From ZC4RG20 sp036381515 (GTDB lineage Bacteria; Pseudomonadota; Gammaproteobacteria; Steroidobacterales; Rariloculaceae), in assembly GCA_036381515.1 (NCBI GenBank), contig DASVCR010000114.1, positions 1 to 64,000 of the forward strand: 64,000 nt of DNA. Direction: 5' to 3'. Shown in pieces: positions 41,904-50,544 of this stretch (positions within the stretch are counted from its first letter, which is position 1; every line of letters starts with the position of its first letter). The notes under the pieces are model-generated. The model worked only from the letters and a program-made list of their open reading frames with translations. It did not search any database and was not told where the DNA came from. The translations under genes and the position numbers were made by a program.

Positions 41904-44051
41904 TCAGCGCCGCGGCAGCACCTCGCGCTCGATGTAGCTCGCGACGTCGTGAAGCTCCTCGAGGCTGTACGTGCCGCCGAACGGCGGCATCGCGGTGCCG
42001 GCGATGCCTTCGCGCGCCGTCGCGATGATGTCGACGAGCGCGAGATCCCGCGTGAACGGCTTGCCGAGCTGCGTGCCTTCGCCGTTCGGGCCATGGCAGG
42101 CGATGCAGACGGTGCGGTAGATCTCGGCGCCGCGCGCGAGGTCGGCCGTGCGGCCGAGATCGAAGCCCGCGAGGAACGCGAGCGGGTCGGCTAAGTCGTG
42201 CGCTTCCGCCTCCGGAGCGTTCGACTCGCCCTCGGGCAGCGGGTCGCCCGAGCCCGGCGGCAGCGACTCGATCGTGCCTTCGAGCGAGAAGAGCCAGAGG
42301 CCGTCGTTCAGGCGGCCGCCGGTCACGCCGCCGCCGGCGATCCCGGCGAGGTACTGCACGCCCTCGTGCTCGAACGTCGTCACCGTCGTCGTGAAGCCGC
42401 CGTCGGTCTGGAACGACCAGAGGCGCTGGCCGGTGTCGCTGTCGAGCGCGGTCAGCTCGCCGTTGAAGCGGCCGGCGAAGATCAGGCCGCCCGCCGTCGT
42501 GATCGTGCCGGCGCAGCGGTTGTCGAGGAGGCGGCGCCACGCGACCTTGTGGTTCGTCACGTTCATCGCGACGAGCGTGTTGCGGATATCGGTGCCGATG
42601 TCCCGCGCGCTGCCGAAGGTGCCCTGCACGTAGCGGCGCGAATCGTCGCCGGGCTCCGGGCCGATCGTCGCGTTCGGGTCGCCGCCGCGGCCGCGCCCGG
42701 GGCCGTCGCCGGCGCAGATGTACATCAGATTGTTCTCGACGTTGTACGAGCTCGGGTGCCACGTGACCCCGGAGAACGGGCGCCAGATCGCCTCGACGTC
42801 GTTGTTGAACGGCGTGAACGTCCGGCCGGCGTTGCGCAGGATGCCTTCGAAGTGCTCGCCGACGACGTCGATCTCGTGCCGGACCACCGGGTCGCCCTGC
42901 GGAATCGGCTGCGTCGCGGCCGTCGCCTGGATGCGGTCCTGCGGCACGGGCGTCTCGACGACCGGCGTCAGCGGTACGCCGCTCGTGCGGTCGAGAATGT
43001 AGAGGTAGCCGGCCTTCGACACGGCGGCGATGCCCTTGCGCGGGATCCCGTCGAACTCGGCATCGAACAGGATCGTCGGGTTCGGCGCGTCGTAGTCCCA
43101 GATGTCGTGGCGCACGAGCTGGAAGTGCCAGCGGTACTCTCCGGTGTCGACGTCGAGCGCGACGACCGACGCGGTGAACAGGTTGTCGCCGGGACGGATC
43201 GCGCCGTTCAGATCGGGACCCGCGTTGCCGGTCGAGAAGTAGAGCATGCCGAGCTCGGGATCGACGCTCGGCGTCTGCCAAACGGGTGCGCCGCCGTACT
43301 TCCACGCGTCGTTGTCCTGCGGCCACGTCGCGTGCCCGATCTCGCCGGGGCCCGGAATCGTGTAGAAGTTCCAGACCTGCTCGCCCGTGCGCGCGTCGTA
43401 CGCGCTGATGCGGCCGCGAACCGCGTACTCGCCGCCCGTGAATCCGATGATGACCTTGCCGTCGTAGTAGAGCGGCGCGGCCGTGATGCCGTAGCCTTCC
43501 GCCGGGTCCGCCGCGAGCATCTCCCAGACCACGTCGCCGGTGCGCTGGTCGAGCGCGACGAGACGGCCGTCGAGCCGGCCGACGAAGATCTTGCCGTCGC
43601 CCATGCCGACGCCGCGGCTCAGCCGGCCGCAGCAGACCACCGTTTTCTCGAAGTCGACGTTGCCCCTGTACGTCCACAGGAACTTGCCGGTCTCGACGTC
43701 GACGGCGAACACGTCGTTGTCGCCCGTCACGACGTACAGCACGCCTTCGTAGAACAGCGCCTGGGCCTGGTGCGAGTAGCCCGGCCCCGTTCCCGAGCCG
43801 CCGAGACTGATGCGCCGGACGGCCTTGAGATCCTTGACGTTGCTGCGATTGATCTGCGCGAGCGTCGAGTAGCGCTGGTTGTAGATGTTGCCGCCGTTCG
43901 TGACCCAGTTGCGGGACGGCAGCGCAACGAGCTCGGCGGCGGCGAAGGCCGGTGCGGGAGCGGGCTGCTGCGCCTCGGCTGCCGGAGTCACGGTGACGGA
44001 CAGCAAAGCACCGAGCGCCGGCACGGCGCTCCGCGAGCGCGATCGGAACAT
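41904..44051 (-). CDS. PQQ-dependent quinohaemoprotein alcohol dehydrogenase
   Basis: This 715-residue periplasmic protein has a signal peptide ending EAQQ (residue 29). The eight-bladed PQQ propeller has the adjacent Cys pair VVCCG (140-141) and Trp-docking repeats such as TGEQVWNF. Metal/PQQ-site residues are Glu208 (GGEYAVRG), Asn276 (STGNAGPD) and Asp319 in HDIWDYD. A second Asp, Asp321, sits two residues after the catalytic Asp. A cytochrome c domain (CIACH, 649-653; axial Met688 in AMPPF) forms the C-terminus. It oxidises alcohols or aldehydes and hands electrons to the c haem. It is divergent from the second TonB receptor. Confidence 0.92.
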   Translation of the reverse strand: MFRSRSRSAVPALGALLSVTVTPAAEAQQPAPAPAFAAAELVALPSRNWVTNGGNIYNQRYSTLAQINRSNVKDLKAVRRISLGGSGTGPGYSHQAQALFYEGVLYVVTGDNDVFAVDVETGKFLWTYRGNVDFEKTVVCCGRLSRGVGMGDGKIFVGRLDGRLVALDQRTGDVVWEMLAADPAEGYGITAAPLYYDGKVIIGFTGGEYAVRGRISAYDARTGEQVWNFYTIPGPGEIGHATWPQDNDAWKYGGAPVWQTPSVDPELGMLYFSTGNAGPDLNGAIRPGDNLFTASVVALDVDTGEYRWHFQLVRHDIWDYDAPNPTILFDAEFDGIPRKGIAAVSKAGYLYILDRTSGVPLTPVVETPVPQDRIQATAATQPIPQGDPVVRHEIDVVGEHFEGILRNAGRTFTPFNNDVEAIWRPFSGVTWHPSSYNVENNLMYICAGDGPGRGRGGDPNATIGPEPGDDSRRYVQGTFGSARDIGTDIRNTLVAMNVTNHKVAWRRLLDNRCAGTITTAGGLIFAGRFNGELTALDSDTGQRLWSFQTDGGFTTTVTTFEHEGVQYLAGIAGGGVTGGRLNDGLWLFSLEGTIESLPPGSGDPLPEGESNAPEAEAHDLADPLAFLAGFDLGRTADLARGAEIYRTVCIACHGPNGEGTQLGKPFTRDLALVDIIATAREGIAGTAMPPFGGTYSLEELHDVASYIEREVLPRR

Positions 44052-44465
44052 GATCAGGCGGTCCCCCTTGGAGTTTTCGCCCGAGTATATAAGAGCTTGG
44101 GCGCCCCGACGGCGACGGGGCGCCGAGCGGTGTCCGTCGACCTCGCGTGTCCTGCGCGCAACTGATCGCGCTCGTGCTTGTCACTGCTGGCTTGCGGCCG
44201 TCATGGCGCCGTAGTAACAATACGACTGGCAACCGTGCCGGCGCAGGTGGGGAGAACCAATGATCGCCGGAGCGTCAGCCGGCCTGCGGGCGATCCGCTG
44301 CCGGCGTCCTGACCGTCCGGTGCGCTCGATACGATCGGGTTTCGAGAGCCGCGCGCGAAGGGAGCACGCGCGGCTGCAGGGGGGAGAACCGTCAGCGACA
44401 TATACCGTCGCCGCGTCTGCGGAGACGGGGCGCTGTTGCTTGAAGAACCGAAGGGGGAGACAGAC
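44052..44465. other. Divergent promoter region of PQQ dehydrogenase and TonB receptor
   Basis: The gap is 414 bases. It includes an AT-rich stretch (GAGTATATAAGAGC, 44083-44096) and a perfect hairpin at 44100-44124. I find no gene. The promoter boxes cannot be assigned with confidence. Confidence 0.45.
44100..44124. promoter_or_regulatory. Perfect 9 bp hairpin upstream of the PQQ dehydrogenase
   Basis: GGCGCCCCG and CGGGGCGCC flank the 7-base loop ACGGCGA. It lies 49 bases before the minus-strand start, so it could be a leader hairpin or an operator. Confidence 0.4.
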
Positions 44466-47465
44466 ATGAACGATCGAATCTGTTGGCGCACGCCGCCTCG
44501 TATCAGTAATGGCCCATACGACCGTTCACCGCGGCGCTTACCGCGCGTCCGCGCGTGCGCTGCCGCCGTCGCGTCCGCGCTGATCGGCGGCACGGCGCTC
44601 GCGCAGGACGTCGGCCCGGTCGAGGAGATCATGGTCACCGGCTCGCGCATCGCGACGTCCGGCGCGAACACGCCGACGCCGGTGACGGCCGTCGGCGTCG
44701 AAGACCTGCAATCGATGGCGCCCGGCACGTTCATCGACGCGCTGAAGCAACTGCCGCAGTTCTACAACACGATCACGACGCAGCAGGCGGTCGGCGGCTC
44801 GGTCGCGTCCGGCGGCAGCAACGTGAACCTGCGGGGCGCCGGTGCGGAGCGGACGCTGGTGCTGCTCGACGGGCGCCGAGTCGGCCCGGCGAACAAGTTC
44901 GGCACGGTCGACATCGGCATCATACCGGAGACGCTCGTGCGCAGCGTCGAGGCGGTCACCGGCGGCGCGTCCGCGGCGTACGGCGCCGATGCGGTGTCGG
45001 GCGTCGTGAACTTCCTGCTCGATACCGACTTCGCCGGCGTCAAGTACTCGGCGCAGGTCGGGACGACGACGTACGGCGACGGCGACAACTATCGCGTCGG
45101 CATCGCGTACGGCACGGACGTCGGACAGCGCGGCCACATCATCGCGTCGGCCGAATACTTCGAGACCGACGGCATCGAGGGCTTCGGCTCGCTGCAGGAC
45201 CGCAGTGACTTCTACGACCTGAAGGCGCTGGTCACGAATCCCGATCCGAACGGACCGACCTTCCTGACGCGACGGTTCGTAAGCCCGACGAACTACACCG
45301 CCGGTGGCATCATTCTCGAGCCGGGATCATCGCTCGACCACGTGGAGTTTCTGCCGGACGGCTCGGGTCAGTTCCGGCCGCTGCCGTTCAGCGGCGTCGG
45401 CCGCCTGAGCGGCGGCTGCAACTGCCAGGCCCGTCCGACGCTCGAGTACGGCGTCGACTCGGACACGCAGGTCGATACGCCGGCCGACCGGACGAGCCTG
45501 TTCGCGCATTACGACCTCGATCTGAACGAGCGCAACACGTTCTTCGCGGAGACGCTCCTCGCCAACAACTTCACGGACCCGAACTGGCAGACCGTGGCGC
45601 TGCTCGGACCGTGGCAGGGCAGGCTGTTCGTCGACAACCCGTTCCTCCCCGAGGAGATCCGGCAGACGATGGAGGAGGAGGGCCTCGAGTCGGTCGGCTT
45701 CGGCATCTTTACGCCGAATCTGCCGGGCAATCCGTTCTCGGGCGCGCGCCTGCAGGGCAAGAACCGTTACGTGCAGGTGACGACCGGGTTCAGCCACAGC
45801 CTCTCGGACAGTTTCCTCGCGGGCGGCTGGACGCTCGACACCTACGTGCAATACGCACAGAACAAGCAGGAAACGATCGTGCCCGGCGGCATGCGGGTGG
45901 ATCGCCTGTTCTTCGCGATGGACGCCGTGACCGGCCCGGACGGCAACCCGGTGTGCCGGGTGACGCTGGCCAATCCGGGCGTCTTCGACAAGTGCGTGCC
46001 GATCAACCTGATCGGCGGTCTCGATGCGGTGACGCCGGAGGCGGCCCGGTACGTGACGGACGACGGCAAGGTCGCGCGCGGCAGGACCACCGAGAAGGTG
46101 GCGGAGGTCACGTTGACCGGCGACCTCACGAGCGGCTCCGGCGTGCTCGGCCCGATCTCGGCCGCTTTCGGTCTGTCGTGGCGGCAGCAGAACCTGCGCG
46201 TGCGCACGCCCGACCCGTGCGACGAGTTTCCGTGCACAGTCGATAACGTGCGCTTGAGCGATCTCGGTTTCCTGACGCCCGATCTGCGCGGCGTCCTTCC
46301 CGAGACCGATCCGCGGGGCATTCCCGGCCTGAGGCACGTGCCGGCCGGCTTCGCCGGCGATGCGAACTCGAGCACGGTGCTGTTCTCGAGCCAGCGCGAC
46401 GTCCTCGGCGGATACAGCGTGCGCGAGGCGTTCGTCGAGTTCCACATCCCGCTGTTCGACGGCAGGCTGAACCTCGACGAGGCGTACCGCTTCGCGAGCT
46501 ATACCGGCAGCGGCGACGAGCCGGCGTGGAAGACCAGCGTGTCGTTCCAGGCCACGGAGCGCTTCCGGATCCGAGCCACGCGCTCGCAGGACGTGCGCGC
46601 GCCGACGCTTCGCGAGCGCTTCGAGCAGCAGCGAGGCGGCGTGAATGTGCGCGATCCGCTGAACAACAACGACACGATCAGCACCGCGTCGTTCTCAGGC
46701 GGTAACCCGAACGTCGGCCTCGAGACCGCCACGACGAACACGATCGGCTTCGTCTTCGAGCCGCTCGACCGCTTCTCGGTGACGCTCGACTGGTACGACA
46801 TCGACCTCGACGGCGCAATCGGACAGCTCGGCTTCCAGACGATCGTCGACACGTGCGCCGAGTCCGGCGGCACGTCGTCGCTCTGCGAGTTCGTCATCCG
46901 CGACGCGGCCAATCAGATCGTCCGAGTCGACAACCTGTTCATCAACCTGTCGAACCAGAGGATCAACGGCGTCGACGCGGAGTTCAACCTGACCGGCATC
47001 GAGCTCGGAGGAGGCACGCTCGGCTGGCGTCTGTTCGCGACACGGCTGAACGAGAACTCCGTGCTGACCCCGGGCAGTCCGCGCGACGAGCGGGCCGGCG
47101 ACATCGGCCTCAGCCTGCCGGAGGACAAGGTCACGACCAGCCTGACCTACTCGCGCGGGCCGTGGTCGCTGTTCCTGCAGGGGCGGTACATCGGCGACGG
47201 CATCCTGAACAGGAACTTCGAAGAAGGCGTCGACGTCGACGACAACACGGTCAGCTCGGTCTTCTACACGGACCTGACGTTCCGGTTCAGCGGCCGGGAC
47301 GGCGCGGCGCCTTGGCAGGTCTTCTTCACCGCGAACAACGTGTTCGACCGGGCGCCGCCGGACACGTTCGGGCAGCTCGGCCGTGCGGGCGTGCCCGGGC
47401 CGAACTCGATCCTATACGACACGATCGGTCGGCGATTCACCGCCGGTGTGCGCGTGAGCTACTGA
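44466..47465 (+). CDS. TonB-dependent receptor, large (999 aa)
   Basis: It starts at ATG 44466 after AGGGGGAGACAG. The signal peptide ends TALAQ (about residue 47), which is long. The TonB-box-like VEEIMVTGSRI and plug motifs follow: TFIDALKQLPQFYN, GGSNVNLRGAGAERTLVLLDG, ETLVRSVEAVTGGASAAYGADAVSGVVNFLL. The barrel ends RFTAGVRVSY. This plug type (VTGSRI, LLDGRR, SAAYGADAVAGVVN) is typical of large receptors in sphingomonads and Xanthomonadales for carbohydrate or other organic ligands. It is divergent from the PQQ dehydrogenase and followed by a clear terminator. Confidence 0.93.
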   Translation: MNDRICWRTPPRISNGPYDRSPRRLPRVRACAAAVASALIGGTALAQDVGPVEEIMVTGSRIATSGANTPTPVTAVGVEDLQSMAPGTFIDALKQLPQFYNTITTQQAVGGSVASGGSNVNLRGAGAERTLVLLDGRRVGPANKFGTVDIGIIPETLVRSVEAVTGGASAAYGADAVSGVVNFLLDTDFAGVKYSAQVGTTTYGDGDNYRVGIAYGTDVGQRGHIIASAEYFETDGIEGFGSLQDRSDFYDLKALVTNPDPNGPTFLTRRFVSPTNYTAGGIILEPGSSLDHVEFLPDGSGQFRPLPFSGVGRLSGGCNCQARPTLEYGVDSDTQVDTPADRTSLFAHYDLDLNERNTFFAETLLANNFTDPNWQTVALLGPWQGRLFVDNPFLPEEIRQTMEEEGLESVGFGIFTPNLPGNPFSGARLQGKNRYVQVTTGFSHSLSDSFLAGGWTLDTYVQYAQNKQETIVPGGMRVDRLFFAMDAVTGPDGNPVCRVTLANPGVFDKCVPINLIGGLDAVTPEAARYVTDDGKVARGRTTEKVAEVTLTGDLTSGSGVLGPISAAFGLSWRQQNLRVRTPDPCDEFPCTVDNVRLSDLGFLTPDLRGVLPETDPRGIPGLRHVPAGFAGDANSSTVLFSSQRDVLGGYSVREAFVEFHIPLFDGRLNLDEAYRFASYTGSGDEPAWKTSVSFQATERFRIRATRSQDVRAPTLRERFEQQRGGVNVRDPLNNNDTISTASFSGGNPNVGLETATTNTIGFVFEPLDRFSVTLDWYDIDLDGAIGQLGFQTIVDTCAESGGTSSLCEFVIRDAANQIVRVDNLFINLSNQRINGVDAEFNLTGIELGGGTLGWRLFATRLNENSVLTPGSPRDERAGDIGLSLPEDKVTTSLTYSRGPWSLFLQGRYIGDGILNRNFEEGVDVDDNTVSSVFYTDLTFRFSGRDGAAPWQVFFTANNVFDRAPPDTFGQLGRAGVPGPNSILYDTIGRRFTAGVRVSY

Positions 47466-47473
47466 CGGCGGTG

Positions 47474-47503
47474 CGATGCGCGGCGGCCCTCCGCCGCGCA
47501 TCG
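47474..47503 (+). terminator. Rho-independent-type terminator after the TonB receptor
   Basis: A perfect 13 bp stem (CGATGCGCGGCGG / CCGCCGCGCATCG) with loop CCCT starts nine bases after the stop codon and is followed by the T-rich ATTTGTCTTTG. Confidence 0.8.
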
Positions 47504-47597
47504 CCGATTTGTCTTTGACGCCGGCCTGCCTTTCATGTAAATCGGCTTCGGGCGGCGATCGCTGCGGAGCCTATGGTCGGGGGAGGCAGGTCCGCGC

Positions 47598-47963
47598 ATG
47601 GACGAATCACGAGAAGAAGACGGCGGAGGTCGCGGACGCGCGGACCCGGACGGGGAGCTGTACCGCTCGCTGCACGCGAGCGCCGAGTTTCAGACGCTGC
47701 GCCGGCGCTATCGCGCGTTCGCCTTTCCGGCGACGGCCGTGTTTCTCGGCTGGTACCTCCTCTACGTCGTGCTGTCGAGCTGGGCGAAGGGCTTCATGAG
47801 CATCGAGGTGCTCGGCAACGTCAACGTCGCCCTGGTCCTCGGTCTGCTGCAATTCGTGTCGACCTTCGCGATCGCGTGGCTCTACGCGCGGCACGCGGAT
47901 CGCGAGCTCGATCCGATCGCGCGCCGGCTCGAGCGTCGCTACGACGAGGAGACCGGCCGATGA
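47598..47963 (+). CDS. DUF485 family membrane protein (YjcH-like)
   Basis: This 121-residue protein has an acidic N-terminus, then FQTLRRRYRAFAFPATAVFLGWYLLYVVLSSWAKGFM and a second TM around VALVLGLLQFVSTFAIAWLYARHADREL. DUF485 proteins are the small partner encoded immediately before acetate/pyruvate-type SSS symporters, as in yjcH-actP. The stop overlaps the symporter start. GGGGGAGGCAG lies about 20 bases upstream of ATG 47598. Confidence 0.9.
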   Translation: MDESREEDGGGRGRADPDGELYRSLHASAEFQTLRRRYRAFAFPATAVFLGWYLLYVVLSSWAKGFMSIEVLGNVNVALVLGLLQFVSTFAIAWLYARHADRELDPIARRLERRYDEETGR

Positions 47964-49612
47964 CGCCGCAGCTCCTCACGACGACGCTGTTCCTCGCGGT
48001 CGTCGCGGCGACCGTCGCGGTCACGGTCTGGGCGAGCCGGCAGACGTCGGGCGCGAACGACTACTACGCCGGCGGGCGATCGTTCAGCGCGTTCCAGAAC
48101 GGCCTCGCGATCGGCGGCGACTACATGTCCGCGGCGTCGTTTCTCGGCATCTCCGGCGCGATCGCGCTCTTCGGCTACGACGGCTTTCTGTACTCGATCG
48201 GCTTCCTCGTCGCGTGGCTCGTCGCGCTGCTGCTCGTCGCGGAGCTCGTGCGCAATTCCGGCCGCTACACGATGGCCGATCAGCTCGCGTACCGGATGAG
48301 ACAGCGCCCGGTGAGAACGGCGGCGGCCATCTCGACGGTCGTCGTGTCGATCTTCTATCTGCTCGCGCAGATGGTCGGCGCGGGCTCGCTCGTCGCGCTG
48401 CTGCTCGGCGTCGACGACGGCGCGCTCGAGAACCTCGTGATCGTCTGCGTCGGGCTCCTGATGATCTTCTACGTCACGGTCGGCGGGATGAAGGGGACGA
48501 CGTGGGTGCAGATCATCAAGGCCGTGATGCTGATGACGGGCACCGTGCTGATCACGTTCCTCGTTCTCATGAGATTCGGCTTCGACTTCTCGAGCCTGCT
48601 CGCGGAGGCCGCGGCGAACACGGGGAAGGGCGACGCGCTGCTGCAGCCGGGGCTCCGCTACGGCGCGACGCTGACGAGCCAGATCGATTTCCTGAGCCTC
48701 GGGCTCGGCCTCGTGCTCGGCACGGCGGGGCTCCCCCACATCCTGATCCGCTTCTATACGGTGCCGACGGGGCGCGACGCGCGTAAGTCGGTGCTGTGGG
48801 CGATCGGACTGATCGGCTCGTTCTATCTGATGACGCTCGTGCTCGGCTTCGGCGCCGCGGCGCTGGTCGATACGGGCCTTGGGAGCGCCGTCGCGCAGAG
48901 CGGCGGCAACCTCGCTTCGCCGCTGCTCGCGGAGGCAATCGGTGGAGGTTCGGGGTCGACGGGCGGTGCCGTGCTGCTCGCGCTGATCTCGGCCGTCGCG
49001 TTCGCGACGATTCTCGCGGTCGTGGCCGGTTTGACGCTGACGTCGGCGTCGTCGGTCGCGCACGATCTCTACGCGAACGTGATCAAGCGCGGTGCGGCGA
49101 CCGAGAAGTCGGAGGTGCGCGCGGCGCGCGTCGCCGCGTTCGCGATCGGCGGCGTCGCGATCGCGCTCGCGATCCCGGCGCAGCGGCTGAACATCGCGTT
49201 CCTCGTCGCGCTCGCGTTCGCGGTCGCGGCGTCGGCCAACCTGCCGTCGATCGTGTACAACCTGTTCTGGCGGCGCTTCAACACGCGCGGCTCGACGTGG
49301 AGCATCTACGGCGGGCTGATCACGTGCGTCGCGCTGGTATTCTTCTCGCCCGTCGTCTCCGGGGCGCCGAATGCGCTGTTCCCGGGCGGTGACTGGGCCT
49401 GGTTCCCGTTGAGCAACCCCGGCATCGTCTCGATCCCGTGCGGCTTCCTGCTCGGCTGGCTCGGCACGATCAGCGCCCGGGAGCCGTCGGCGGAGGCGGC
49501 GTTCGACGAGCTCGAGGTCCGCGCGTTGACGGGCGCGGGCTCCGAGCGCGTGCGGGCGCCCGTGCCGTCCGCGGCGGTCCCCGCGGGAAGGCTCGAGCCC
49601 GTCACGGAGTGA
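47960..49612 (+). CDS. Cation/acetate-type symporter (ActP-like, SSS family)
   Basis: This 550-residue protein has about 13 TMs. Motifs include ASRQTSGANDYYAGGRSFSAFQNGLAIGGDYMSAASFLGI at the N-terminus, VTVGGMKGTTWVQIIKAVMLM, GLPHILIRFYTVPTGRDARKSV, VAGLTLTSASSVAHDLYANVI and NLPSIVYNLFWRRFNTRGS. It is a sodium-coupled carrier of short monocarboxylates such as acetate. It starts ATG 47960, overlapping the DUF485 stop. Confidence 0.92.
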   Translation: MTPQLLTTTLFLAVVAATVAVTVWASRQTSGANDYYAGGRSFSAFQNGLAIGGDYMSAASFLGISGAIALFGYDGFLYSIGFLVAWLVALLLVAELVRNSGRYTMADQLAYRMRQRPVRTAAAISTVVVSIFYLLAQMVGAGSLVALLLGVDDGALENLVIVCVGLLMIFYVTVGGMKGTTWVQIIKAVMLMTGTVLITFLVLMRFGFDFSSLLAEAAANTGKGDALLQPGLRYGATLTSQIDFLSLGLGLVLGTAGLPHILIRFYTVPTGRDARKSVLWAIGLIGSFYLMTLVLGFGAAALVDTGLGSAVAQSGGNLASPLLAEAIGGGSGSTGGAVLLALISAVAFATILAVVAGLTLTSASSVAHDLYANVIKRGAATEKSEVRAARVAAFAIGGVAIALAIPAQRLNIAFLVALAFAVAASANLPSIVYNLFWRRFNTRGSTWSIYGGLITCVALVFFSPVVSGAPNALFPGGDWAWFPLSNPGIVSIPCGFLLGWLGTISAREPSAEAAFDELEVRALTGAGSERVRAPVPSAAVPAGRLEPVTE

Positions 49613-49637
49613 GACGAGCAGCCGGAGGCATTCGAGA

Positions 49638-50525
49638 GTGAGCTCATGGGAAGCGCTGCTCCTCGGCGTCGTCGAGGGGATCACCGAGTATTTGCCGATC
49701 AGCTCGACGGGTCACCTGATCCTGACGGCCGCGCTGCTCGGCTTGAACGAGCCCGAGGCTACGCGGCAGGCCGTGAACGCGTTCGTCATCGTGATTCAGG
49801 GCGGCGCGATCCTCGCGGTGCTCGGGCTGTACCGGCACCGCGTCGCACAGATGGCGCGCGGGATCGCCGGGCGGGATGCCGTCGGTCGGAGGCTCGCGAT
49901 CAACCTCGGCATCTCGTTCCTGCCGGCGGCCGTGCTCGGCGTGCTGCTCGACGACCTGATCGACCGATACCTGTTCTCCGCCGGACCCGTGATCGGCGCT
50001 CTGTTCGTCGGCGGCCTGCTGATGCTGCTGATCGGTCCGTGGCAGCGGCGGGTCTTCCATGCGGCGCGCGACAGCGAGCACCCGGACGCGACGAGCTTCG
50101 TCGATATCGAGCACATGACCTGGCGCCGCGCGCTGATCGTCGGGCTCTTGCAGTGCGTCGCGATGTGGCCCGGCACGAGCCGCTCGATGATGACGATCGT
50201 CGGCGGCATGGCCGTGGGCTTGAGGCCGCGGCATGCCGCCGAGTACAGCTTCCTGCTCGGCCTGCCGACGCTCGGCGGCGCGTGCGTCTACAAGACGGCG
50301 CAGCTCTTCCTCGGCGAGTCCGATCCGCTCGTGCTCCTCGGCGGCTGGCCGCCGGTGATCGTCGGTCTCGTCGCCGCGACGCTGTCGGCCGCGGTGGCGG
50401 TGAAGTGGCTCGTGTCGTATCTCACACGGCACGGCCTCGCGCTGTTCGGCTGGTACCGCCTGATCCTGTCGGCGGTCTTCGCCGCGCTGCTCTGGTGCGG
50501 CGGGCTGTCGCTCGCGCACGCGTGA
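49638..50525 (+). CDS. uppP: Undecaprenyl-diphosphatase UppP (BacA)
   Basis: This 295-residue, 8-TM protein starts at GTG 49638. Catalytic region 1 is VEGITEYLPISSTGHLIL with the conserved Glu and Ser-Ser-Thr, and region 2 is MWPGTSRSMMTIVGG with the PGxSRS signature. It recycles the lipid carrier of cell-wall and O-antigen synthesis by removing a phosphate from undecaprenyl diphosphate. It follows the symporter by 25 bases, an unusual neighbour for a cell-wall gene. Confidence 0.96.
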   Translation: MSSWEALLLGVVEGITEYLPISSTGHLILTAALLGLNEPEATRQAVNAFVIVIQGGAILAVLGLYRHRVAQMARGIAGRDAVGRRLAINLGISFLPAAVLGVLLDDLIDRYLFSAGPVIGALFVGGLLMLLIGPWQRRVFHAARDSEHPDATSFVDIEHMTWRRALIVGLLQCVAMWPGTSRSMMTIVGGMAVGLRPRHAAEYSFLLGLPTLGGACVYKTAQLFLGESDPLVLLGGWPPVIVGLVAATLSAAVAVKWLVSYLTRHGLALFGWYRLILSAVFAALLWCGGLSLAHA

Positions 50526-50544
50526 CGGGCGCGGAGGACGCACC

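Noticed and set aside
40258..44232. A 1324-codon open frame on the minus strand
   Set aside because: It covers the LigM-like gene in antisense and the PQQ dehydrogenase gene in the wrong frame; composition is Arg-rich and no family is recognisable.
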